A program made the position numbers and the translations under genes. A stretch of DNA of 64,000 nucleotides from assembly GCF_001640805.2 (NCBI RefSeq), contig NC_066836.1:2441626-2505625 (forward strand). The letters run 5' to 3'. Shown piece after piece: positions 33,513-45,304 of the stretch. The notes beneath the pieces were generated by a model. That model was not told the origin of the DNA and did not search any database. It worked only from the letters and a program-made list of their open reading frames with translations. This DNA comes from Lates calcarifer (taxonomy: Eukaryota > Chordata > Actinopteri > Centropomidae). Within the stretch, counting starts at the first letter, position 1. The number at the start of each line of letters is the position of its first letter.

Positions 33513-35979
33513 ACTCAGCAGCGGGTACATACTGGTTGAAGGAAGACGCAGGTTTCAGTCACTTCTTGTTGAAGCAGGAGGAGGAAATAACACTAGCTAC
33601 CATTCAGATGGGTTATAACAAACTGTCATGAGGAGGAGGTGTAGACCAGCTTGTTCAGAATATCTGCTGAGACAAAAAGGGCACAAGTTCAGAGTTCAAC
33701 GTTCAACCAGTGGCAACAGTTTCTAGTTCTTTCTCCCAGATATGGTGCTAGATGTCAGACAAATCCTGGAATCCGTTACTACATCTCATCTGATACTTGA
33801 TTTACATCTGCAGGACTTTTAATTTGCACTGTTTTCTGTTCTTTCAGACTATTAGATTATCCTACCTGAAGCAGAAACCGAAAAAAAAGGGAATTAATCC
33901 TGAAAGTCGGGGAGTAAAATGATGCAAATTCAGATTTCCAGGAGTTAATAAACTTAAAGGACCCTGCAGAACATCTTCCCTGTAGACACAATCACTGAAG
34001 CCTTTTTGTTTTCGTTACTGTAGTGATGGATGATTGTCCAGCTTTGTTATATTGTTGACAGCTCGTCACTGATGCTAATTTTTGTTCATTTCTTCAGAAG
34101 GATTTGGTGCTCGTGTTGGTTTGGATTTTGGCCTCTGGTGTTTGTATCAGCAAGGATTTTCATTGAAAAAGTGCTTGGAAAAGTGATGAATATGGAACGT
34201 GAGACTGGTTGGATAGACCTAGAGTATTTTTATGAAACATTAAAGAAGGTTTTTTGTTGTGGAACGTAGTTTGCCATGTTGGAGTGTGAGAAATTGTGGA
34301 CAGCGATGAACCAAACATCCTTTAAAAATGTAAACATTTAACAAATGGGCAGGCGAGGGCAGGCGAGGTTTACAGCAGGAGTGTGATCAGGGAAATGTAA
34401 AGTCCATCCATCCTCAGCGTCAAGTCTTTACCACTAGGGTTGTCTTTTTTGTTTTTTTTTTCTGTCATATGTTCCCATCAGTCTCTTCTGCTTCCAGTTT
34501 GTCTTGAGTTTGAAACTCTCTCGAAAAAGATTAACCAAAGCACACAACCTTTCCTGCTAATTCACTCCTGTTCTTCTGGATAAATTGCAGGCGACAGGCG
34601 TTAAATTCAAAGCACAGAGTGCAAGAGAGCCTTTATTCAATCGTGAGCCGACAACATGTGGCTCAGGACGTAAACACTAAAGTTTGCGCAACATAAATGA
34701 GGAATATTTTGGATGAGAACTGGTGGAAACGTCGGAGTGAAGTAGCAAGAAAACACAAATTCAGGGAGGAAAGTTGTTAAATTTCTCTGCTTCGGTTGGT
34801 GCGTCTGTTTACTGTAGCAGCCACTTTGTCAGACGACCAACTAGATCTCGGATGTTTTTACTGTATCCTAAAGATGCAGTCAGCCGGTGAAATGGTAAAA
34901 AACTGTTGGTGCACGAGTTTTGAATTGACAGCCAGGTGATAAAACTGCAATTATAAAATGTCAAAAGTGGATTTGAAGCGAGTTTCTCCTCCCTGTCCAT
35001 GAGTTGTGTGCTCGGACTAATCTTTTTTAAGTTGTCACCTCAGATGCAAAACCCTTAAAAAAACACAAAAAACCCCACTGTACTTTACTCGGTATCTGGG
35101 GGAGAAACCTACACGACGTGGGACCTCGCACGTTTCGCCAAAGTCTTCCTGCGACAAGAATCATCCGGGGGTTAAATCCCACTGAGAGAAAACAGGAGCC
35201 CGTCTGCAGAAGGGAAAACTTCAGTTTAAAATAAAAAAAATCCTGTTCTCCCGCTCATAGCTGCTTCTGATTTGGATGCTAAAATCTTGAGTTTGCTATA
35301 AAGAATTTTTTTTTCTTTTTATTTTGAAGGACTGAGATGCACTTGGATGGGTCGATTTATTATTTTCTTTTCTTTTTTTCTCATTGGTGGAAATGGTAAA
35401 AGATGAAAATGCACCATATCCACTTATTTATAAACCAGTGCTGTTTATTCCATGAGAAATATCGTTAAGTTTGTTTTTGTTTTGTTTTTTAGGGAGAAGA
35501 AAAAAATAGAGATGATCGAGGTCTCTATAGATAAGCAAAATGTAAAAAAAAAAAAGAAAAATCCATCCAGTGTTTGAGAAACTTGAATTTTATTTAAACT
35601 TGAAAAATGACTTTGCCTTAACTTTTATACAAGACAAGCATAGAGTTTATTTCTTTTCAAAAAAAATAAATCCCCGAGATGTTAACGAAGCGTGACACAT
35701 GGAAAATATTTAGTCGTACTAGACGTCACAAGTCTTACCGAGAGAGAGAAAGTACAGATCTAGCAGTGATTTTTCTTTCATTTCGCGTTTTTGTTTTTGT
35801 AAAATGTATGAAAAAGAATAATTTTGATTGTTCTTTTTTTGTTTTTTTTCTTGTTTAATAGTTTCAGGTTGTTTTTTGTTTTTTTTTCTTTGGGGAAGAA
35901 TATAAACCTTGTAAATGCAAAACTAGTCAATACTGTATTAAATATGTGCACTTTGAAGTGTGTGCTTTGCTTGTACAGT

Positions 35980-35987
35980 TGTAAATA
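35980..35987 (+). promoter_or_regulatory. Pumilio-type site TGTAAATA in 3'UTR
   Basis: Exact match to the Pumilio recognition element TGTANATA, inside the AT-rich 3'UTR. A second match, TGTACATA, is at 38674-38681. An 8-base motif is expected by chance every few kb here. Confidence 0.3.
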
Positions 35988-36596
35988 CTCAGAAAAATAT
36001 AAGAGGTACCTTAAAATGATTATAAAAATATATTGATCTTGTTGAACTATTAATGTCGCTATTGAGCTGGATGTAGGATATAAAAAAAACTTAATGTCGT
36101 GCTTTTGAAAATATTTTTCTTTAACTTTTTTTTTTATTTTTACTTTTTTAGTTTGTGGGTGTGCGGAGTTTGAATTCTGCTCCACTGCAGCGTGGGCAGA
36201 TTGTCTGATTGTAAATTTAATTTTTGTTTGTTTGTTGTCTTTCATTCCATTTTTTTTCCCTTACCTGTGTGGTCGGTCACACCTGAGTGTACAGGTGTGC
36301 CGCTAGCCCCGCCCCCATTCTGACCCCTCCCCTCCTCACTGTGCACCAATTGGAAACAGCCTGTGGAACTGGCAAAGCTTCTTATTAATGGACTTTACAA
36401 AGCTGCGTGTCCACCAACATCCTCTTTAAAGCTCTGGCTGCTTCTTCTCTATTATATATCACACAGTACAATTAATATATATTTTTTTTAGCATACAATC
36501 GAGAAAACTATTTTGCAAGAAAAAGCACTACAGCTGAGATTTTTTATTCACTGTACACACCGGTAGCCACTAATGCCAGGTACTGTTTTTGCCTTC

Positions 36597-36629
36597 ATTA
36601 AATACTACTGTAATAATACAAAGAATAAA
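36597..36629 (+). terminator. Tandem polyadenylation signals ATTAAA and AATAAA
   Basis: ATTAAA is at 36597-36602 and AATAAA at 36624-36629, at the end of the dense AT-rich 3'UTR. This is a good candidate for a main LARP4B transcript end. Confidence 0.45.
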
Positions 36630-39600
36630 AAAATAATTAAGTAGGAGTAAATTAAAAGCTACAGTAAAGGCATTAGACGATGACACTAATACGCAACATC
36701 ACGGTTATGACATGTCCACGCATATGCAACTCTACAGTGTATAATTAAACTGCATCGTGTCCACATGAGGTGGGCAGCATGACTAGACGATATCTAACCT
36801 TAGATAATATTTAATATCAGGTAAATCAGAGGCTGAAGTCCTGCCTTTCTTTAGGACGTCCGCTAACTTTGGCTAAATAATGTTTTTTTCTTGGGGGTTT
36901 AAACTCGAGATTCGTTTTCCATCCTTAGGTTTTGAGATAATTGAGCATCTGCTGCTGTAACGGATGATCATAAATGTAGGTAAACTAGTCAGTGAAGGTG
37001 CAGTTAAGCCTGGAGCCAGGAGGTGATTAGCCTAGCTTAGCATAACGATGGAAAGCAGTTGGAAACGGCTAGCGTTTAGAACAGGCTTCTAGGGCTTCAA
37101 CGGATTAGAGAGGCTGTCCCTGCTTCCAGCTGCTGTTAGCTAAGAAATGGTTACGTTATGTAATCACAAATCTGATTTTTAGATTTCCATTAGTGTTTAA
37201 TTAAACAAACAAGAAATAATGTGTTAAGTTCAGGAGCTTTAGAGATGTCTGTATTTTTTTTAAACTTGAAACAGCCAGGTGAGCTGTTTCCACCTTTTTC
37301 TTTTTGTTTTTTAAAGCAGCCAAACTTCCCATATGTTAAATGTTTTCTAAAGACAAACAACCGCTAGAACTTTGACGAAATTAACTCATCTAAATCGGAC
37401 ACATTTGTATTTGTGATCACAAACGATCAAACAAGAGCATGAATCTAACCAGATGTTGGAGCGTTTGTTCTTGTCTCTGTGTTGTGCACCCTTTTCCTAA
37501 AGGTTTTGTCGTTCGATGTCGAAGTTTACTCATGCAGTTTTGCTAATAAATCAATGGCCGAGATGTAGTTGTAGTGTTGATGATGATGGTAAAAGTTTGA
37601 GTTTATTTTTGTTAAAATGAAGAGTTCAGATGTGCAGTAGTTGTTGTCAGATTTTGGTTCTTGGTTCTTGGTTCCTTGTATCTGAGACCAAACCTCAGGT
37701 CTGGTGCAGGCTCAGTCCAAATTGTACTCGGGTTTAGTCTGATGATGTTTGGGCAGGTTTTCACACTGGTTTACAGATTTAACATCACAGTAGTTGTTGT
37801 TTATTTCTTCTAGAATATGGACAGAAAACTACAGCCAGCTTGTTTTAGCCTTTCAGACGATACCAGTAAAAAGAAACCCTAAAAAAAAAAAAAAAAAACT
37901 CAAAACCAAAAGTTAGCAGAAAACCAGGACTTCAGCTTTCTGTATCCTCTGTCGTTAGCGCAGCGGCTAAAAAGAGCGATGGCTGATGGACACGTCCCAG
38001 TTTTGTCTCCAGTCTTTAGACTTGCTGGTGCTTCAGGGGGCGATCTGATCTGACGTGTGACGCCCATGGATGATATCAAACTGGAGCATATTCGAAGCAC
38101 ATTTGAAGCACACACTGCAGCTCGTACAGCACACGACGCTCACAGGTGGGAAACAACTCAGTAGCCAACCTGTGAGTCCAGCGATGACGGCCTCTGGATT
38201 GTAAAATTGTAGTCGCAGCTTGAGCTTTGAAGTTTCCCACCTGAGCGTCGATGTCGGTCTGATCAACCAAAAACCTGCTCAGTGTTGGTGATGTCTTTAC
38301 CTTCTGTTCCTTCTGATTTATCTGTTTGAAATTTCTTGTTCCCGTTCGTCAGCTTTCCTCCTCATCCACCCCTAAGAAATAAATGTACAAATAATTTGCT
38401 TTTTGTTGTTGTTGTTCTGTTTTCTTTTGGTGTGGGGGGAGCTGGGGACAGAGGCAGAGGCTCAACTGGAATCACAGTTGTTTTTTTTATTTCTTCGTGT
38501 TTCAGAGCAAGTTTTCTGGCACATACAGTACAGTAACATACGCAGATTTGAGATGTCTGTTAAAACCATTTGATCACATGTGGACTGCATTTTGATGTGG
38601 CAAAGAAAACCAATAACTGTGCCATTATACAACTGTTATGTTTGTTTTTTTGTCTTGACTGGGCAGTTTAACCTGTACATAGCTGAGCGCTTGCCATCTC
38701 GGGCTTTTAGTTTTTTTGTTTTTTTAATTTTAAGATGTGATTTTCAGGGGGTTACTGAACAGAGACTTCTCACGTCTGGAGGAAACTTAACCAACGTGAC
38801 ACCACTGACTTTGTCGGGAGCGGGTTTTCGTGCGTTGTTGTGACTTTGCGGTCGATCTCACCTCCCCGAACTCTTGAGACAGACGTTTAAAAAAAACACA
38901 AAAAGACGCTGATTACAAACTGAGCATCCCCCGAACTGTGAATGTGTGCATGTGTGGAATAAATAAAAAATGTACCACCCACGAAATCCAGACCGATGCA
39001 AAAGGTGTGACTCTTTAACTCTGAAGTACCGGTACCTCAAGACCTGGATGGTACCACTTTTTTTTCTTGAAGGGATCTCTCGTTTTGTGGCGCCTCTCCT
39101 GTCTCGCCGGCATTAACACACAAAAACGCTCTGTTGCTACGTTTTAAAGGAGCTCCTTGTTTTTTTTCCTCATGGACTTCTTCGTGGAGCGTCACACTTC
39201 ATATCAGCCTGTCAGTCGCCTCAGCTCCTCCTTCTTGTTCACTCGTTTTGACAGTGCCATTTTGTTTTTCCTCAAGGGTTGCATCTTGTCGTAAATACTT
39301 GCCCCCTTGTGGTGGTTTTTATTTCTTTTTTTTTTTGGAAGTTATAATAACAAATGCACACCAACTGACTGGAACAAGACTCGATCTCTTTATCAACTCA
39401 CTGTGGTTTAACTCATTAACACTCTTACCATGCTACGCTAACGGCTGTGGACAATCGACGACTCCACCGTGTTGGGGTTTGGACAGATAATTTTTGCCTA
39501 ACGACTCCTTTAACAGATGTGGAATGGAGGTTGCGTTCAAGAGGGCTTTTTGGTTTTAATTTTGTTTCAATGTTTTTTTCCTCTTTTTTTGGTTATGTTG

Positions 39601-39734
39601 TTTTTTTTGGGGGGGTATTTTCTTCCATCGAGACTGGAATCAAGCGTACATGTCAGCTATAGATAATTTAAGTTACTCTTGTGTCATGATGTAAAACTGT
39701 CTAATTTGGAGAAAAAAAATGTAGCTTACTGAAA

Positions 39735-39740
39735 AATAAA
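39735..39740 (+). terminator. Distal polyadenylation signal AATAAA
   Basis: AATAAA is followed about 15-35 nt on by a GT-rich then T-rich stretch (ttgactgtctttttttt), the classic downstream element. A transposon-like element starts about 60 nt further on, so this is a natural right edge for LARP4B. Weaker signals lie at 38958-38967. Confidence 0.5.
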
Positions 39741-39798
39741 GATTTAGGCACTGTTGAGGATTGACTGTCTTTTTTTTCCACTTGTTCTTGCGAAGCGA

Positions 39799-40278
39799 GT
39801 GGAGTAGGAATGAGTCCTATAACCAGGTAGTACTCCTGGTTCCCTTGTCTTAAAGTCAATGGGTTTTTGGTGAAATGTCTGAATGACTTTCTTGGCAGGA
39901 ACCAGGGTGATGCAAACTTCAGGGTGGGACTAAAAAAATATGTAGAAACACAACGAGGCTGTAAAGGTGGACTGGTGAGTAGATGGGTTTTCATGTTAAC
40001 GTCCCCGACAACCTCTGTAGTCTCATTTAGACACTCGTTAGCAACCGCCTTTTTTAAGACACGTAAAAGCTTCAAACATCAGGAGTGGGGGATTTACTGA
40101 CCCATTTTATGTCGGAGAATAAAACCTGAAAATGTCTGGAGCTTGTGTTAAAACCACAGACCTTATTTCAGACATTTAACCAGAAACACACTGACTTTGG
40201 GACGAGGGAACAGGAAGTGCTAACATGCTAATATGCTAATATACATTTGGGTTTTAGGGCTCATTCCTGCACCACTGT
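39799..40278. mobile_element. TIR-family repeat, copy 2 with both ends
   Basis: The left end has gtaggaatgagtcctataacc and the right end ttttagggctcattcctgcac, which are inverted matches. The outer left part is a partial inverted duplicate of the right part, so the unit is fold-back in structure. It begins about 60 nt after the distal polyadenylation signal. Confidence 0.75.
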
Positions 40279-40814
40279 ATTGAAATGTAAAGTAGTAATA
40301 GTAACAATAATAGTAGCAATAAGATCAGAGTGATGATTTCTCAGAAATATATTACTTATTTAAAAGAAAATGTGGATATTTTATTTTGAAATAAAAGTGT
40401 TCTGATCTCTGTGACGCTTCTGCTGCAAAGAAGAGAAAAACCCAAACTCCCACTTGACTTGTGCAGAACAGTTTCTTTTGAAATGTCAGATTTTTAGTGA
40501 GTGAGACCGAGACAGGATGACGGACTTAGAGAGCTGCATTTCCCTCTGCCTCTTTTTTTTTTTTTTTAACAGGAAACTGCCAGCTTCTAGTTTAATCTGT
40601 CAACTTGATGCTTGTGATCCCCAGACTCATTCGAAGAATTCAAAACCCTGCAGCCTCGCAGGGAAAAACCTCTCCTCCTGTCCTGAAGCCTGAAACAGCT
40701 GAGGGGGTTAGTGCGACTTAGTTTGAATACTGGCACATTTAAAGGTAATAAAACACAAGATATCTCATCTCTCTTTGAAATAAAACAACATCTCAACTTT
40801 GGTATTTGTCCATG

Positions 40815-41175
40815 TCAAATAGTAAGATCCTTTTTGTTTAACAGGAAACATCACTTAACCAGACTCCATTGACAAAAACAGGGATTTTACCAAGCAGAAC
40901 GCAGGACGTGCTGGAATACCACTGCCTCCATCTTTTAGTTAGTTTGTGTTATTGTGTGACTTTCAGTGGTGGAAGAAGTATTCAGATCCTTTATTTAAGT
41001 AAAAGTACCACACAGTAACATAAACAAACCAACAGATAGAGGACGTGGTGTTCCAGCAGCTCCTGTGTTCTCCTTGGTAAAATTGCTGTTTTTGTCAATG
41101 GAGTCTGGTACTGACAAAAGAAAAAGAATCTTACTCTTAACAAGGTCTACCTCTGTAGGAATCCTATCCTTAATG
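40815..41175. mobile_element. Fold-back MITE, copy C
   Basis: It shares the arm sequence ccagactccattgacaaaaa / tttgtcaatggagtctgg and the right end gtaggaatcctatccttaatg. The loop contains another repeat, agtggtggaagaagtattca. The left end is degraded. Confidence 0.7.
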
Positions 41176-41480
41176 TTGTCATACACTTAAAATAACAATC
41201 TGAACCTGTCAGTGCAAAAAGCCATCACATACTTCAGATTATAGAGAAAAGGTTTGTTCCAACACATTGGAAGTAATCCCACGTGTAACGTTTGTGCTGA
41301 CAGAAAATGATTCATGTCATATTCACAGGTGACTCAGTAAAAGGTGAAAACGTGAGGAGATGCATTTGTTTGCAAAACAACAGAAGTTAGAGAAAACCAG
41401 GTGTCGGCTGCTGAGGAGCCACAAGATGGCAGCGTGTTCACAGAGGAGAGAGCAGAGAGTTGTATCAGCTCTGTCCTGTC

Positions 41481-41533
41481 AGATGATGATGAAGATGATG
41501 ATGATGGTGATGATGATGAAGATGATGATGATG
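41481..41533. repeat. GAT/GAA microsatellite
   Basis: About 53 bases of GAT with occasional GAA and GGT. It gives open frames of Met/Lys on + and Ser on -, which are not genes. Confidence 0.95.
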
Positions 41534-41692
41534 GGAGGATTACAGCTTGTCCTCCTCTCCTCCTTCTTCTGTAAACAAAAACAAACACAAACAAATTCTC
41601 ACATGAAAAATGATTTTAAAAAGGAGATGATGTTTTACTTTACTCACTTTTAAATGTCACTAAAAGTAACTTTACTTATCTAATTTTCATGT

Positions 41693-41726
41693 TGTATATA
41701 TATTGTATATATATATATATATATAA
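41693..41726. repeat. AT microsatellite
   Basis: TA-alternating run with one interruption (tattgtat). Confidence 0.9.
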
Positions 41727-41949
41727 GTTGTGGTTTGTTTTGAGATGTTTGAACAGTCACTTCATCTTTGTGTCTTCAGTTTCCTTCTGTTTCTGCTTCA
41801 GGGCTCAGGACTAATGAGAAGTCTGAAGTTAAACATGTCTGGGTCGTTAATGGGAAAGTAATGAAGGACTGCTGTTACAGCCAGGAGCAGAGGCACGGAT
41901 GACGATGATGTGAAATGCCCTGCAGCTCTCCCTCTGGTTCAGCACAAAC

Positions 41950-42232
41950 TGAAACATCACTGTATATCAGCACCAGACTCCATTGATAAAAACAGGAATT
42001 TTACCAAGCAGAACACAGGAGCTGCTGGAATACCACTGCCAGTTTGTTTGTGTTACTTTGTGGTACTTTTACTTCAGTAAAGTATCTGATTACTTCCTCC
42101 ACCACTGAAAGTCACATAATAACACAAACACACTAACAGATGGAGGCAGTGGTATTCCAGCAGCTCCTGTGTTCTGCTCGGTAAAATCACTGTTTTTGTC
42201 AATGGAGTCTGGTACTGATGTATAGTGATGTA
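41950..42232. mobile_element. Fold-back MITE, copy D
   Basis: Arms have aggagctgctggaataccac and its complement gtggtattccagcagctcct. The loop holds the same nested repeat as copy C but in the opposite orientation. Confidence 0.7.
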
Positions 42233-43170
42233 GATAGATAAATCTGGCGCCCTCTGGTGGTTATTTCATCAGTTTTTAAAGAAGTCACCATCAGATTTTT
42301 TTCCTCTTAAAAACAGAAAAACAACATTTTTGTCTGATCAAAACAAAATCTCTGTTTATCACAGTTATCACTGATGTTTTCAGTCTGTTCAAACCCACCT
42401 GCAGTGAATTCTACCTGTGAATGAATTCAGACACAATTAACAAGCATCACACCGGAACATAGATGATTTTACCTCCAAAATAAAAGCACAAAAGCACCAG
42501 ACTCATAAGGGAAGTGTTGGGAGACTGCACAGCTACGAAGTTATTTCAAAATAGTCCAGTCTGTTTAAAGGACATTGTTTTTTAAGCTTTGACTGCTTTG
42601 TGTTTGTACCGTGTATCTTATTTGTGTTTACTGATGCAAAGGAAACTGATAGTTTATCACTTAAACTATAAAGTGAAAACCTTAAAACAGAAATGATGAA
42701 ATAAAAGATCAAAATAACTTTATTGTATATTTTACAGTCAAGTAAAAAAAAAAAAAAAGAAAGTCTTTGATTCATAATATCATAATTCTGACCAATTCCA
42801 ACTTACTATTTTGACCTTCTTTCTAATATATTTTAATTTAAACCACCTTAATTTTGCATTAAAGCATAATGGTACTTTTTAAAATTGATTTTTACTTATT
42901 TATAATTTATCATATATTTTTCTGACTGGAAAGAGAGTTTTTTTCCCCAAAAGTTTGTTTGTTAATTTATAAAAAAACAACAACATAAAGAGTCAAAACC
43001 ATGAAATAAAACGTAATTTTTACTTTTTAAGACAGAAATTGACGAGATCCAAATGTCTATTTTGATAAATTATTAATCATTTAAATTAAATATTAATCAA
43101 AATTTATACATCTAAACGGTTAAATCTAAACTTCGTTTTAAACATCTGGACGCTCTTATTTTGAAAATAA

Positions 43171-43389
43171 CAGCACCGGAAGAAGAAGCGCCATGTTCTG
43201 TCTGACTTGACGCCGTGTTTGCGGAGGACGAACAGCGCCGCTGCCGCACAGACAGCGACTCTCACAGAGACGCACTCCTGACTGACTTTGGATTTTTTTG
43301 GGGGGGGGATTTGAGGAGAAGCCCGGAGAAAGAAAAAGAGGGAGAAAGAACCGGAAAACAGAGATTTAAGTTCGGTTCCTAACGGCGGA
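43171..43389 (+). promoter_or_regulatory. dip2c: DIP2C promoter / 5'UTR, CpG island
   Basis: CpG density rises sharply from about 43170 to 43580, after an AT-rich stretch. There is no TATA box. An ETS-type site ACCGGAAG is at 43175-43182 and a YY1-like GCGCCATGTT at 43188-43197, a pair typical of TATA-less vertebrate promoters. A 5-codon upstream ORF (43193-43210) would be in the leader if transcription starts 5' of it. Confidence 0.65.
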
Positions 43390-43468
43390 ATGGCGGACCG
43401 GGACCCGGTACCGCTTCCTGCGGAGGTGCGGGCCAAACTAGCCGAGCTGGAGCTGGAGTTATCGGAGG
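43390..43468 (+). CDS. dip2c: DIP2C first coding exon (partial gene)
   Basis: The exon starts MADRDPVPLPAEVRAKLAEL and runs on through a short Glu/Leu-rich stretch to SEG, with the donor gtgagt at 43469. The frame ends in phase 1, so the next exon would complete the glycine of the family's SEGDITQKG. DIP2 proteins have this N-terminal DMAP1-binding-like segment followed by two AMP-binding (acyl-CoA-synthetase-like) domains and act in lipid metabolism and neuronal development. The exon alone fits DIP2A, B or C. The assignment to DIP2C rests on its place directly downstream of LARP4B in the same orientation, as in human. All later exons are outside the window or unseen. Confidence 0.88.
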
Positions 43469-44011
43469 GTGAGTACTTGGATTTCACCGCTGAAGCTCGG
43501 CGGCTCTGCCCGGCTCTGCTGCTGCTGCCGCTGGGTTTTGTGGGGGGCGTTGAGTCGCTGCTGGTCGGTCCCTGCTGAGAGGACGAACCGGTTCAGAGTT
43601 TGAGGAGGAAAAGTGTTGAGCTGCAACTGCCACAAGTTCAAGTCCGTGTTTTTTGGAGACGAACACGCTGCTGTGGTGGATCTGGTTGTGATTTGGATGC
43701 AGGGGATGTGCTGTTTTTGGTGGTGTGGCACCACAGTTTTCTTATGATACTCTCACATTATATTCTATCACATTAATGCACAAATGTGCCATTAAAACTG
43801 TCATTAAAACACTTTAACTGCACAATCTGACTCCACAAAATCCTCCAAGACTGCTACACAAATATTACAAACACAAAATCATCACTTAGCATCAGCTATC
43901 ACAGGAAATATTAGGGATTAAAATGGCATAAAGCACAATATTAACCCTTAAATCATTGCTGTGCATCAAGCACAACTACAAAAGTCCACAGCAGTGTTGT
44001 AGTGACACAGC

Positions 44012-44357
44012 CAGGGCTGCAGCTGTCGATTATCTCAGTATTAGTGAACATTTTGTCTGTGTTTTCTGATTAAAATCAGATAATGAACAGGTTTTTTAAC
44101 GCTGCAAACTCAAAATATTCAGCGTACGATGATACAAAACAGAGAAAAGCATCTTTTTTTATGATTAATGGAGTTATTGTTGGAGTTTATGTGTCAAAGA
44201 TGGTGTCCAGCTGTCTTGTTTTTAGTCCCAAACCAAAATATGTTCAGTTTACAGTGAGATCCTCCCATTTAACCTGCAAATATTTGACCTTTTTGCGATT
44301 AATTAGTCATTTCTGTTGATTATTCGACTTGTCTTTGTATTATTAGGTGTCGCAGCA
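44012..44357. mobile_element. hAT-like MITE in DIP2C intron 1
   Basis: It starts cagggctgcagctgtcgatt, ends gtgtcgcagc, and has tgatacaaaacagagaaaag and gcgattaattagtcatttct inside. The ends and interior match the same teleost family as 2411-2699. Confidence 0.65.
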
Positions 44358-44604
44358 TCATGAACTGTACCTCCCAGTGGGAATATCACAGGAGCACACT
44401 GTAGAGATTTATCTCTGGGTTTGTCAATAAGAAAGTTGTTGTCAGAGATGGTTTTTCTTTTTTTCTCTCTCTCACTGTCACACGTTGGAAAATCCCGTTC
44501 GGCAGCGAGCCCTGCATGCTGCTTAGATTATGTGCAGAGAGCGTGCAGCTGTTACCAGGACAGAGTTTTCACATGACACACTGCAGCTTTTTTATTCAGA
44601 GAGG

Positions 44605-44628
44605 GGTGTGTGTGTGTGTGTGTGTGTG
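44605..44628. repeat. GT microsatellite
   Basis: 24-base GT run near the start of DIP2C intron 1. Confidence 0.95.
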
Positions 44629-45030
44629 AATGAGTGAATGATTTCCATTATATTCCTTTTTTTTCCATAACACCACAGAGAGTGTATATTGGCTTCTTTT
44701 GCAAGATGCTGAAATGCAGCCTTGGTATTGATTTTCTCATTAACTCCTCTCCTCCTCCTCTCCTTCTTCTTCTCCTTCTTCTTTTTCAGATTGATATGTC
44801 ACATTGCTGCAGACTCACTCTCAGCCTGGAGAGTATCATAGTGTCATATTTCAGCTGCCTGCGAGCAGCGTTTTCCTCCTGTTTCTCATGCAGTCTGGAG
44901 GCTCGGCCATGTATGGAGAAAGAAAGAGAGGGAGAGAGAGGAAGCGATTTTTAACAGCTGACTGCAAATGCACACATCGCATTTTAATGTTTCCACTGCT
45001 GCAGGTTTTCAGATAATGCAGGGATGTAGA

Positions 45031-45058
45031 GGAGGAGGAGGAGGAGGAGGAGGAGGAA
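45031..45058. repeat. GGA microsatellite
   Basis: GGA repeated about nine times on the + strand, in a purine-rich stretch. Confidence 0.9.
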
Positions 45059-45304
45059 GGGAGGTGGGAAAAAAGTGACACACATTTTTTTTTTTTACAT
45101 AAAATGTAAACAAGTGCGTCTGAGGGAAACGGGGTCAGATGCCCCGTTGCATTATTTACATGCTTAGCTGACGCTGTAAACGCACGGCGGCGCAGACTTT
45201 GACCTAATTTTCTGATTTCCACGCACCATCCATCCATCCATCCAAGATGGCGGAGGGGAGGGCGGAAAATTAGCAACAGTCAGGTCGGCTTCACCTCAAA
45301 GAGA

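Larger units (their letters stand above)
32425..39760 (+). other. larp4b: LARP4B 3'UTR, extent uncertain
   Basis: From the stop codon to the last good polyadenylation signal the sequence is AT/T-rich, with many T runs, almost free of transposon ends, and without exons. The part up to about 36.63 kb is the most convincing, with dense AT-rich sequence ending in tandem ATTAAA and AATAAA. The part from 36.63 to 39.76 kb may be a longer alternative 3'UTR or intergenic sequence. Confidence 0.55.
39765..43170. other. LARP4B-DIP2C intergenic region
   Basis: About 3.4 kb densely filled with repeats: a TIR element (39799-40278), two fold-back copies (40815-41175 and 41950-42232), a GAT-type microsatellite (41481-41533) and an AT microsatellite (41693-41726). 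From 42500 to 43140 it is extremely AT-rich up to the DIP2C promoter. Confidence 0.65.

Noticed and set aside
35778..36245. 155-codon Lys/Asn-rich antisense frame
   Set aside because: It comes from T-rich 3'UTR read in antisense. The composition explains the missing stops.
41334..41653. Open frames with runs of Met/Lys or Ser around 41.5 kb
   Set aside because: They are created by the GAT/GAA microsatellite.
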